Shown: positions 50,174-57,813 of the stretch, piece by piece | Numbering within the stretch: position 1 is the first letter of the stretch | Layout: each line of letters starts with the position of its first letter | Origin: Ascidiaceihabitans sp029251465 | GTDB taxonomy: Bacteria; Pseudomonadota; Alphaproteobacteria; Rhodobacterales; Rhodobacteraceae | Reading direction: 5' to 3' | Assembly: GCF_042932805.1 (NCBI RefSeq) | Contig: NZ_CP170633.1 | Location: 1,860,001 to 1,924,000 of the forward strand | Length of the DNA: 64,000 nt | The notes under the pieces: model-generated | What the model saw: the letters and a program-made list of their open reading frames with translations, nothing else | What the model was told of the DNA's origin: nothing | The model's database searches: none | Program-made: the position numbers and the translations under genes

Positions 50174-51352
50174 TTAAGCAGTCGCGAATTTCAGCAACTT
50201 GATCGCTGCGAAATCGCTGACATCGCCGCCAACACGTTTTGTGGCATAGAACAGGACGTGTGGTTTGGCGCTGAACGGGTCACGCAAGACGCGCAGATCA
50301 GGACGCTCCGCAACCGTGTAACCGGCAGAGAAATCACCAAATGCGATGGAGGTTGAATCCGTTGCCGCATCTGGCATGTCTTCGGCGATCAGAACCGGAT
50401 AGCCCATCAGAACCGCAGGTTGGCCAGCCGCCAAACCATCAGCCCACAAGAAACGACCGTCGTTGTCTTTCAGCTTGCGCACCAGACCGGCGGTTTTCGA
50501 GTTCATGACGAACGTGCCGTTGGCGCGATATTCTGCACCCAGCGCATAGACCAAATCAACAATCGCATCACCCGTGACGTCGCCGTCAGCGCCCGATGGC
50601 ACGTAGCCCAAGTTGCCCCAGGCCCAAACGTCATTGTCCACTGTGGCGTGTGCAAGAAAGCCCTTTGGCTTGTCGATGCCGTCACCGTTGATGAACGCAG
50701 ATGCCTCGGCGCGGGCGAATTTGTCGGCGATACGACCGGCCAACCAGCCCTCGATGTCGAATGCGCTGTCATCCAGCAAACGCTGGGATGCTTTTGGCAA
50801 CGCGGACAGCTCGTGCAACGGGACCGTGATGCGGTCGATCGTTGGCGTGCCACCTTCGTTCACAGATGCAGCTTCGGTCGCCCAGCCGCTTTCCACGTCA
50901 GAGTGGTCAACCAAAACGTCATAAGATGTCGCTTCGACATGCACAACAGAGGCGATTGCACGGATAGACGCCGTGGCATTCAACACCGATTTCACGGTGT
51001 CGGATGTTTGTGGATCTACCAAATAGCCACCATCGCTGTTCACAGCTGTGGACAGGCCTTTGACGTCGACTTCAAGGCCACGCAGGCCATCATCTTCGCC
51101 GGAACGCAAGTAAGCGTTAAAGGCTTTTTGGTGTGGCGCGCCCACGTCTGTGGCACCTGCCAAAGGTGTGCGCATTGCAGTATTTGATTTACGGTCCAGC
51201 ATGGTCAATCGCTCTTCTGTTTGTTGAAGTTTTTTCTGAATGTCGGCTTGGAAGCCTTTGAAGTCAGTTACAAAACCAGTCATGGCCTGGCTGACATCTT
51301 GGGCTGCGGTCATAGCTCCGCCAGCCCGAGAATTGCTCTCAGTCTTGGTCAT
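50174..51352 (-). CDS. GTA major capsid protein, HK97 fold (RcGTA g5-like)
   Basis: A 392-residue HK97-type capsid protein. The N-terminal 90 residues are helical (a scaffold-like delta domain, FKGFQADIQKKLQQTEERLT) and are expected to be removed by the protease encoded upstream. The shell domain begins near AFNAYLRSGEDDGLRGLEVD; TAVNSDGGYLVDPQTSDTVK and LDDSAFDIEGWLAGRIADKF are family marks. The ATG at 51352 has AGGA 7 nt upstream; a GTG at 51358 is possible. The cut site cannot be fixed from sequence. Confidence 0.96.
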   Translation of the reverse strand: MTKTESNSRAGGAMTAAQDVSQAMTGFVTDFKGFQADIQKKLQQTEERLTMLDRKSNTAMRTPLAGATDVGAPHQKAFNAYLRSGEDDGLRGLEVDVKGLSTAVNSDGGYLVDPQTSDTVKSVLNATASIRAIASVVHVEATSYDVLVDHSDVESGWATEAASVNEGGTPTIDRITVPLHELSALPKASQRLLDDSAFDIEGWLAGRIADKFARAEASAFINGDGIDKPKGFLAHATVDNDVWAWGNLGYVPSGADGDVTGDAIVDLVYALGAEYRANGTFVMNSKTAGLVRKLKDNDGRFLWADGLAAGQPAVLMGYPVLIAEDMPDAATDSTSIAFGDFSAGYTVAERPDLRVLRDPFSAKPHVLFYATKRVGGDVSDFAAIKLLKFATA

Positions 51353-51386
51353 AGGCACGTCCTATCGTTGGTTGAAAATAAGGCGC

Positions 51387-51965
51387 TTAGCTGCGCGCCA
51401 ATTCGGTGCGCGCAGCCTCAAAGGCCACCGCCATCGCCCGCAAAGCATCATCATCGGCTGTGTTTACAGCGTCCGATTTTGCAGCAACCGCATCCTGTAT
51501 GCGGGCACTGGGCAGCATCGGGAATGTGACTAACGACACCTCCCAAAGCTCCAGTTCACTCAAGAGCCGTTGGCCCTTGTCGTTCTTTGAGGCGCGCACG
51601 GTGCGATACCCGATCGACAGGCCGTCAATGGCCCCTGCCTCGATCAAAGCTGCCGCTTCGCGCCCTTTTGCCACGGTGTCCAGCAGACGCCCTTTGACCC
51701 AGAGGCCTTTGGCGTCTTCGCGGACCTCGTCCCAAATTCCGATGGGGTGTGCAGGGTCATGCTGCCATAGCATTTTGACCTTGCCACCACGGGCTGTCAG
51801 AGCGCTGAGCGATCGCGCGTAGGCCCCCGTCACAACCACGTCGCCGCCCTGATCCGCTGCGCCAAACAAGCTGGCGTAGCCCTCGATCACCAGACCGTCT
51901 TCTTGCACCTGCAAGCCGTCACCAAATCGGGCGAACTTGCGTTCTAAACTCGTGTCCAATTCCAT
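51387..51965 (-). CDS. GTA prohead protease, HK97 family (RcGTA g4-like)
   Basis: A 192-residue serine protease that matures the capsid. The catalytic His is in MLWQHDPAHPIGIWDEV and the Ser in EAGAIDGLSIGYRTVR. The N-terminal strand (VIEGYASLFGAADQGGDVVV) is typical. It lies between g3.5 and the capsid gene in the expected order. The C-terminal 40 residues are Ala-rich and helical. Confidence 0.94.
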   Translation of the reverse strand: MELDTSLERKFARFGDGLQVQEDGLVIEGYASLFGAADQGGDVVVTGAYARSLSALTARGGKVKMLWQHDPAHPIGIWDEVREDAKGLWVKGRLLDTVAKGREAAALIEAGAIDGLSIGYRTVRASKNDKGQRLLSELELWEVSLVTFPMLPSARIQDAVAAKSDAVNTADDDALRAMAVAFEAARTELARS

Positions 51966-52002
51966 TGGTCACTCCTATCTGTTGTGTGAAAATCCAGCGC
52001 GC

Positions 52003-52230
52003 CTAGCCCGGCACAGCCACCATGAACGATTGAAATGCCTGCGCCAAAATCACCGCCAACACGCCGTAAACCGTTAACCACAAACGCTTTTCCAGCCGTT
52101 CCATCATCTCTTCGAGCCGGTCAAGACGACGGTCGATGTTGGTGTAATGCAGCTCTGCCATTTTCTCATGCGCCTGTAATCGCAAGCCTGGCGCGCATTC
52201 AAACCGCTCAAACATGCGTGGATCATCCAT
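52003..52230 (-). CDS. GTA head formation protein with one membrane-like span (RcGTA g3.5-like)
   Basis: A 75-residue protein (MDDPRMFERFECAPGLRLQA; RRLDRLEEMMERLEKRLWLT; then a hydrophobic span VYGVLAVILAQAFQSFMVAV). It matches by position and build the small gene between portal and protease in RcGTA, required for head formation there. I take the ATG at 52230 (AAGGA 8 nt upstream), which overlaps the portal stop; the frame is open to 52251. Coiled coil plus span suggests membrane contact during assembly. Confidence 0.85.
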   Translation of the reverse strand: MDDPRMFERFECAPGLRLQAHEKMAELHYTNIDRRLDRLEEMMERLEKRLWLTVYGVLAVILAQAFQSFMVAVPG

Positions 52231-53455
52231 CCGCACCGTCCTTAAGGTCATCTTCTGCTTGTGCAGGCAAACCCAACAAGCTGCGTTTTTCTGCCAAGGT
52301 CAGGAATGACGCATCCGCGACGCGTTTCCACTGTGCATCGCGTTCCGCAGACAAGGCCGGCACCTGATCTTGATCCGGCTTCAGCTCGACCGGTTCTCCG
52401 GAATAGGCACTCAGCCAATCGGCCAAGGCGGCCGTAACCCGCGTTGCCAGCGGCAAAACCGTCAGACGGTAAAACGCGCGGTTGGCTTCCTGGTAGTTGG
52501 AATAGGTCGCATCGCCCTGAATACCCAGCAACATTGGCGGCACCCCAAAGGCCAACGCGATCTCACGCGCGGCAGATTCTTTGGTTTTCTGGAATTCCAT
52601 GTCGGATGGGGAAAAGCCCATCGGTTTCCAATCAAGACCACCCTCAAGCAGCATTGGACGGCCCGCATTGCGCGCGCCCTGATGATGGCTTTCCATTTCG
52701 CTGACCAGACGATCGTATTGATCACTGGACAAAGACCCTTGGCCCTCGGCCCCTTTGTAAACAATCGCACCGGACGGACGGGCCGCGTTATCAAGCAACG
52801 CTTTGGACCAGCGGGACGCACTGTTGTGCACATCCACGGCCATCGCAGCGGCCTGCATCGGGCTGAACCCGTAATGGTCATCTTGAGGGTGAAAGCTCTT
52901 GATGTGGCAGATCGGAGAAACCACACCACGTGCATCAAAGCGATGCTTGCGCCCCGACACGGCATATTCATAGCCCACCGGCCAGCCATCAGACCCCGGT
53001 ACAACCGACATCCGGTCAGAGCGCAAAACATGCAGCTCTGCTGGTGCTGCGTCTTCGGTCAAGACGGCCTCGATGTAGCCGTTGCCTGACAGTAAAATCT
53101 GACCATACAGCGCCTCAAGCAATTCAGCGCGACCCTGCGCTGCATTCGGGCGGTTCACCAGTTGCAACAACGGGTGCACATCGTAACGGCGCTCGCGGTC
53201 TTGCATCACCAATGGCAATGCGGCGGCGGCCTCTGCGATCAATTTGACCGAGCGAAACCCGACCGGATTGCTCGAAAAACCTGTGCGCGTCAAAGACACC
53301 GTGTCACGCGGGCTCCAGGCCACGCGGCCGGATGTTTGGTGGGCCACAATCGGGCCCGTAGCGCTGGCCTTTTGCTCTGGCGTTTGTGCTTGAGCCCCAA
53401 CCTGAGCCCCAACTTGGACCCCAGCCCCACCGCGCCGCAAAAAATCAAAAACCAT
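52223..53455 (-). CDS. GTA portal protein, HK97 family (RcGTA g3-like)
   Basis: A 410-residue phage portal protein, the dodecameric ring through which DNA enters the head. Family marks: NPVGFRSVKLIAEAAAALPL, LVNRPNAAQGRAELLEALYG, LLSGNGYIEAVL, PICHIKSFHPQDDHYGFSPM, REIALAFGVPPMLLGIQGDA. The N-terminus has an unusual repeat of VGAQVGAQAQ after a glycine-rich stretch. It is preceded by a 141-bp gap from the terminase gene, unlike most junctions of the cluster. Confidence 0.96.
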   Translation of the reverse strand: MVFDFLRRGGAGVQVGAQVGAQAQTPEQKASATGPIVAHQTSGRVAWSPRDTVSLTRTGFSSNPVGFRSVKLIAEAAAALPLVMQDRERRYDVHPLLQLVNRPNAAQGRAELLEALYGQILLSGNGYIEAVLTEDAAPAELHVLRSDRMSVVPGSDGWPVGYEYAVSGRKHRFDARGVVSPICHIKSFHPQDDHYGFSPMQAAAMAVDVHNSASRWSKALLDNAARPSGAIVYKGAEGQGSLSSDQYDRLVSEMESHHQGARNAGRPMLLEGGLDWKPMGFSPSDMEFQKTKESAAREIALAFGVPPMLLGIQGDATYSNYQEANRAFYRLTVLPLATRVTAALADWLSAYSGEPVELKPDQDQVPALSAERDAQWKRVADASFLTLAEKRSLLGLPAQAEDDLKDGADG

Positions 53456-53596
53456 GACTGTCGCTCCTATCCATTTTCAGACAGCGCCCCAATGGATGCC
53501 GCCAAAACAAAAGGACGCCGCCAGACTGGCATGCGCCCTTTCTTCAACATTTCTACTAAATTCCAGCTCTAAAACCGGTTAACCGACCGTACGGTG

Positions 53597-54895
53597 CTAT
53601 AACGAACGCACACCGGGTTGGCGCCACTTGGCCGCAGGATCGATCATCAGATCGTGCAACGCCCACACCAACGCATCAACGCGGTCAGGCGATCCAGAAC
53701 CATCATAGCCCCCAGATGTCATCTTGTTCATCTGCGCCTCAAGCTGTGCGAGACCGCCCGTCACGTGTTTCACGCGACCTTGTTCATAAAGCGCTGCAAT
53801 CGGTTCGGCCCGCGCAACTTTGCCACGTGTGGCATGCACCGCGCGGTACGGTACCATCGGATCAACTTGGCGAATGACTTCGGCAACCATCTGGCCGCCT
53901 TGGTTCACTTCGGCCACCAACCGGTCCGCACCGAATTGTTCCATCGCTGAAATCGCCGCCTGCGCCCATTCTGCCGGACGCGCGCCTTTGATAGTGCAGT
54001 CGGCCAGAACGTAGGCCTTCCAGTCTTGCGGCGGGCCTTTCAGATGCGCGCCGACAACAACGATGCCGCATTCATCCGAACTGGATCCGCTGGTGATCGC
54101 CGGATCAAGGGCCACAACAATGCGGTCCAAATCGCTCGGTGCTTTTTCGACCTGCGCGCCTTCGATCAACTCGTTTGGCCACAGCGTGCCTTGCGTGTCC
54201 ATCAACAGCTCGCCGTCCAATTCTTGGCGGGCAAGACGGGTACCGGCATAACGGCGACGCACTTCTTCCAAAAACGGACCCGCCAGATTGGCAGCATTCG
54301 CTTCGGTTGGCGCGTGGGTCATCACCGTTGTCGACGCCCCCAAAAGATTCTTGAGAACATCCACGTTGCGCGGCGTTGTCGTCACGCAAACCTGCGGCAA
54401 ATCCCCCAAGCGCAGCGCAAATTGCAATTGGTCCCAGGTTTCCTGACCGCGTTTCCACTTGGCCAATTCATCGACCCAGGCCGCATCGAATTGCGGACCA
54501 CGCAGCCCTTCGGGATCTTGCGCGGTGTGAACCGTTGCGACCGCGCCGTTTGGCCATTCCAGCCGCTTGCGCGAGGCACGCCATTCAGGACAGCGATCCG
54601 GCGGCGAACAGGCAATGATACCGCTGTCCCCGAAAATCATCACTTCACGCACCTGCTCGATGGTTTCACCGACCAAGGCCACACGCGAACATTCCCCCGC
54701 ATCCAGCGGCAATGCGCCCTCAACTTTGGATCTGACCCATTCCGCACCAGCACGGGTTTTACCGGCACCACGGCCGCCCATGCTGACCCAGGCACGCCAG
54801 TCACCTTCGGGGGGTAACTGATGTTCCATCGCCCAAAATTCAAACAAAAAAGGGAGAGCCATCAGGTCCCCCTCATCCAGATCATTCAGAAACAT
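53597..54895 (-). CDS. GTA large terminase / DNA-packaging ATPase (RcGTA g2-like)
   Basis: A terminase large subunit of about 432 residues that translocates DNA into the head and cuts it. Walker A is SMGGRGAGKTRAGAEW; the Walker B region is DAAWVDELAK; the nuclease domain starts at RIVVALDPAITSGSSSDECG. The start is uncertain: ATG at 54895 aligns with the family N-terminus but its AGGA is very close, ATG at 54862 has a strong GAGGGGG, and the frame is open to 55021. It overlaps the g1 end by 14 bp. In GTAs this enzyme packages random host DNA. Confidence 0.93.
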   Translation of the reverse strand: MFLNDLDEGDLMALPFLFEFWAMEHQLPPEGDWRAWVSMGGRGAGKTRAGAEWVRSKVEGALPLDAGECSRVALVGETIEQVREVMIFGDSGIIACSPPDRCPEWRASRKRLEWPNGAVATVHTAQDPEGLRGPQFDAAWVDELAKWKRGQETWDQLQFALRLGDLPQVCVTTTPRNVDVLKNLLGASTTVMTHAPTEANAANLAGPFLEEVRRRYAGTRLARQELDGELLMDTQGTLWPNELIEGAQVEKAPSDLDRIVVALDPAITSGSSSDECGIVVVGAHLKGPPQDWKAYVLADCTIKGARPAEWAQAAISAMEQFGADRLVAEVNQGGQMVAEVIRQVDPMVPYRAVHATRGKVARAEPIAALYEQGRVKHVTGGLAQLEAQMNKMTSGGYDGSGSPDRVDALVWALHDLMIDPAAKWRQPGVRSL

Positions 54896-55229
54896 TTCCT
54901 GAACATGGTCGTCTTCGCAGCTTATCCAATTGGCACCCAATTTTAGACCGCGCCTTTTCAAGGTCGAGTGCGTAGGTTGCGTTTGGCGCAATGCCGGCTT
55001 GTTTACGTTTACATTCCGCAAGATTCGTCTCCAATTTCTGACAGAGTGCCAGCTGCATGGTTAATTGCCCCGCCGCACTTTTTACCGTTGTCGCGGTGAC
55101 GTCGCCCCCCGCGCTGATCTTTGTGCTGATATCTTGAAATTCGCGCCTGAGGGCGCGAACGGATTCGAACACAGAAGTCAGCAACTCCTGAAGCTCGGTG
55201 ATATCCCTATCTGGGGTGATCAATGTCAT
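54882..55229 (-). CDS. GTA small terminase-like protein (RcGTA g1-like)
   Basis: First gene of the GTA cluster, 115 residues from the ATG at 55229 (frame open to 55268). The N-terminal half is a long helix/coiled coil (ITELQELLTSVFESVRALRR, EFQDISTKISAGGD); the C-terminal part (ATYALDLEKARSKIGCQLDK, LRRRP) is basic. In RcGTA the equivalent is the small terminase subunit, lacking strong DNA-specificity. GAGAGG lies 13 nt before the chosen ATG, so a start nearer 55268 cannot be excluded. It overlaps g2. Confidence 0.82.
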   Translation of the reverse strand: MTLITPDRDITELQELLTSVFESVRALRREFQDISTKISAGGDVTATTVKSAAGQLTMQLALCQKLETNLAECKRKQAGIAPNATYALDLEKARSKIGCQLDKLRRRPCSGNVSE

Positions 55230-55278
55230 GTATGTTCGTTTACCTCTCGCGTGATGTGATCTCCGCACGGGCGAAACG

Positions 55279-55311
55279 AAAAAACGACCGGTCAGGTTAC
55301 CCCGACGGTCG
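55279..55311 (-). terminator. Intrinsic terminator-like hairpin in the GTA leader
   Basis: On the minus strand GCGACCGTC and GACCGGTCG form a stem with one bulged C, loop of about 10 nt, followed by TTTTTT. It lies 50 bp before g1 and 150 bp after the oxidoreductase stop. It may end the fabF-mltG-oxidoreductase transcript, attenuate GTA transcription, or both. Confidence 0.65.
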
Positions 55312-55339
55312 CTTGCCCACTTCTTCTAGCATGCCACAA

Positions 55340-55368
55340 GGTGTACCTTGGAGCGTTCGCAAAGTCAA
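55340..55368 (-). promoter_or_regulatory. Possible GTA promoter
   Basis: On the minus strand TTGACT (55368-55363), a 17-nt spacer and TACACC (55345-55340) resemble a promoter about 110 bp before g1. The -10 match is poor, which would suit an activator-dependent promoter. Inference only. Confidence 0.35.
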
Positions 55369-55409
55369 GGTAAATCGCGTCTTAGGATTTGTCTAAGCGT
55401 ACGGTATCA

Positions 55410-55424
55410 TTAACAAATTCTTAA
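55410..55424. promoter_or_regulatory. CtrA-type binding site before the GTA cluster
   Basis: TTAA-CAAATTC-TTAA is an exact match to the CtrA full site TTAA-N7-TTAA. It is 181 bp upstream of the g1 start, in the gap between the oxidoreductase stop and the GTA leader. CtrA is the known master activator of GTA production in Rhodobacter. Confidence 0.6.
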
Positions 55425-55460
55425 TTTCAGAGCATTTTCCCAGTGTCGAAAAATACGCGC

Positions 55461-56633
55461 CTAACGCGAAAAAATCTTCGCTTTCAGGTACTTCACAACA
55501 CCACCGGCGATCAGGCGAAAACTGTATTCGCTGCGGATCAAGGCGACAACCTCGCGCTCAGACAAGCGTGACAGACGACGCACACTGCGGTCCCACTGGG
55601 CGGCGTCATATTTTGCGATCCGTTGATTGGCGGCGTATCCAAGGCGGTAGTTGCGCTCAAACCGTTTGGCGCATTTTCGTTCGTATCGTTTTAGCGGGGC
55701 CGCCCGGCCGGTCTGAACCGCCTTGCCCAATTCGTCGCCCAAGACCCGCCCGAACTCGATGGCCATGCGAATGCCTTCGCCCACAGTCGGTGTTGCAAAA
55801 TTCGCTGTGTCCCCGACACGGATCACCCGGTCAAACACCAGCTTGCGGTCATAGGGTTCTGACGGGATCACGCCTGCGTTCACGTGCACGCGCGTGCCAA
55901 GGCGCAACCCTTGGTCGTACAGAAACCCGCTGGCGTGCAATTGATCCATCAAGGTGCGCGGCGAAACGTCTGTGTCAGGACTGATCACGCCAACCCCGAT
56001 GCGCACACGGTTGTGCGGCGCGGGAAATATCCAGCCATAACCGACCAAAACGGCCGTGCCGACGAACAGGACCGCCTTGTCGCGATCGCCGTCTAACATC
56101 TCGTATTCGTATTCAATGCCGACGCCTGTGCGCTGCGGGGCATCCGCCAGCCCGAGGGCCGCAACAACTGCATTCGCATTGCCTGAGGCATCAACGACAT
56201 ACCGCGCGCGCACACGGCCCTCGGACCGATCAGCAAAGCGGATCGTCGCGAGGTAACCCGCCCCGTCACGCACGCACGCAAGCATCTTGGTCCACACATG
56301 CACGTCACAGCCGTTGGCAACAGCCGCACGCCCCAACCACTGATAGAGGCCCGTGATGTCCAAAACCGCCAGCGTCTGGCTTTTCATTGCGTGGGTTGCG
56401 ACCACGTTGTCGGAGCGGAATTCAAGCGTGTTCATCGCCACGTACAAATCGTCCGGCACGCCAAGCGCGCGCATGTCCGACACCCACGTCCCGCCACTGG
56501 TGCGCACGGGGCGGCCGATTTCAGCGTCTTGATGCACGAGGATCGAACTGACCCCGTCTGGCAACCGCGCGGCCACGGACAGGCCCGCAGGCCCGCCGCC
56601 GACAATCAAAACATCCGCTTGCAGCTCTGTCAT
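55461..56633 (-). CDS. FAD-dependent oxidoreductase (geranylgeranyl reductase/lycopene cyclase-like)
   Basis: A 390-residue flavoprotein of the NAD(P)/FAD-dependent oxidoreductase class. The dinucleotide motif is ADVLIVGGGPAGLSVAARLP at the N-terminus; VRTSGGTWVSDMRALGVP and, near residue 270, RVIRVGDTANFATPTVGEGI are typical of the geranylgeranyl-reductase-like group. ATG at 56633 is chosen because similarity starts there; the frame to 56765 overlaps mltG. The substrate, perhaps an isoprenoid lipid, is not determinable. It is 25 bp after mltG, so it belongs to the fabF-mltG operon. The last 40 residues are basic. Confidence 0.85.
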   Translation of the reverse strand: MTELQADVLIVGGGPAGLSVAARLPDGVSSILVHQDAEIGRPVRTSGGTWVSDMRALGVPDDLYVAMNTLEFRSDNVVATHAMKSQTLAVLDITGLYQWLGRAAVANGCDVHVWTKMLACVRDGAGYLATIRFADRSEGRVRARYVVDASGNANAVVAALGLADAPQRTGVGIEYEYEMLDGDRDKAVLFVGTAVLVGYGWIFPAPHNRVRIGVGVISPDTDVSPRTLMDQLHASGFLYDQGLRLGTRVHVNAGVIPSEPYDRKLVFDRVIRVGDTANFATPTVGEGIRMAIEFGRVLGDELGKAVQTGRAAPLKRYERKCAKRFERNYRLGYAANQRIAKYDAAQWDRSVRRLSRLSEREVVALIRSEYSFRLIAGGVVKYLKAKIFSR

Positions 56634-56658
56634 GGCTTGAATCGCCCCGCAACTTGGA

Positions 56659-57813
56659 TCAGTCGTTTGCCCGTTCCGCTTCGATTTTGCGCCATTTGGC
56701 AACGTTGCGGTTGTGTTCATCCAGGGTTTCGGCAAAGGCGTGACCGCCAGTCCCGTCAGCCACAAAGAACACGAATTTTGTGTTCTCTGGCTGGCCCGCA
56801 GCCATCAGGCTGGCGCGTCCTGGATTGGCAATCGGGGTCGGTGGCAACGCAGGGATCACGTATGTGTTCCACGGCGTTTCTGCGCGCAGTTCAGAGCGGC
56901 GCAGGCCACGGCCCAAGACGCCCTGCCCTTTGGTGATGCCATAAATCACAGTCGGATCGGTTTGCAGCTTCATGCCCCGGTTCAAGCGGTTCACAAAGAC
57001 ACTGGCGACCTGTTCGCGTTCAGATGAAACGCCGGTTTCCTTTTCGATGATCGAGGCGAGGATCAGCAATTCCTCCGGGTTTGCCAGTGGGATATCCGCA
57101 TCGCGGGCTTCCCATGCGGCGGCCAACAGCGTCTCTTGGGCTGTGGCCATCCGCGCCAAAACGCTGGCACGATCGTCACCCGGCGACACTTCGTAGCTGT
57201 CGGGGGCCAACGCACCTTCGGCAGGAACGTCCGCAACCGTGCCGTCCAGCACATCCATGCCCTTGAGGCTTTCAGTGACTTGCCAACTGGTCACACCTTC
57301 GGCCAAGGCAACACGGAAACGGGTGTCGGATTTGGCTTTGGTCTGCACGTACAGCTCTGGCACGTCATCCACGGCAGGATTGAACTGCGCCTTTTCAACG
57401 TAGCGGTTGGTGCTTGGGTCCAACTCACGGACCTGAACGCTCAGGCGGTTGATGCCGATGCGGTAAACCACTTCGGTGCCGCAGGTGCTTGCGCCGCCTT
57501 TGGTGACGATGTCGATGATGCCTTCCATCGACGCGTTGGCCGGCACCAAATAGCTGCCCGCCTTTAGCTTGTCTGTTTTGTCGACGTAATCCGCACTGAT
57601 GCGAAAGATCGCACCGCTGCTGACCGCACCTTGGTCTTGCAACTGCCCGCTGACGCGACGCATGTTCGATCCACGATCCACTTGCAGGCAGATCGCCTGA
57701 TCCAGCGGACCTTCGGCGGTATATTGGCTCTTGCCCCACAGGACCATACCGCCAAGCAAAAACAAGCCCAGCGCCAGAAATGTCACAGCATTAGACGCAA
57801 GATGTCGCCACAT
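56659..57813 (-). CDS. mltG: Endolytic murein transglycosylase
   Basis: A 384-residue MltG, a membrane-anchored lytic transglycosylase that cuts nascent glycan strands. One span lies at about residues 8-26 (NAVTFLALGLFLLGGMVLWG); a LysM-like region follows, then the catalytic YceG core with LILASIIEKETGVSSE (catalytic Glu257), LQTDPTVIYGI and WNTYVIPALPPTPIANPGRA. All expected motifs are present. The ATG overlaps the fabF stop (TGATG), a fab-mltG link that is widespread in bacteria. Confidence 0.96.
   Translation of the reverse strand: MWRHLASNAVTFLALGLFLLGGMVLWGKSQYTAEGPLDQAICLQVDRGSNMRRVSGQLQDQGAVSSGAIFRISADYVDKTDKLKAGSYLVPANASMEGIIDIVTKGGASTCGTEVVYRIGINRLSVQVRELDPSTNRYVEKAQFNPAVDDVPELYVQTKAKSDTRFRVALAEGVTSWQVTESLKGMDVLDGTVADVPAEGALAPDSYEVSPGDDRASVLARMATAQETLLAAAWEARDADIPLANPEELLILASIIEKETGVSSEREQVASVFVNRLNRGMKLQTDPTVIYGITKGQGVLGRGLRRSELRAETPWNTYVIPALPPTPIANPGRASLMAAGQPENTKFVFFVADGTGGHAFAETLDEHNRNVAKWRKIEAERAND

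Noticed and set aside
50420..51187. Plus-strand frame of 255 codons opposite the GTA capsid gene
   Set aside because: Antisense to a clear HK97 capsid gene in the expected position.
54862..55021. Longest possible start of the GTA terminase at 55021
   Set aside because: It would overlap most of g1 and adds residues with no family likeness; starts at 54895 or 54862 are more credible.
40838..55229. Prophage as an explanation for the phage-like genes
   Set aside because: There is no integrase, repressor, replication or lysis module and no attachment-site repeat; gene order and the TIM-barrel tail-tip protein are those of a gene transfer agent.
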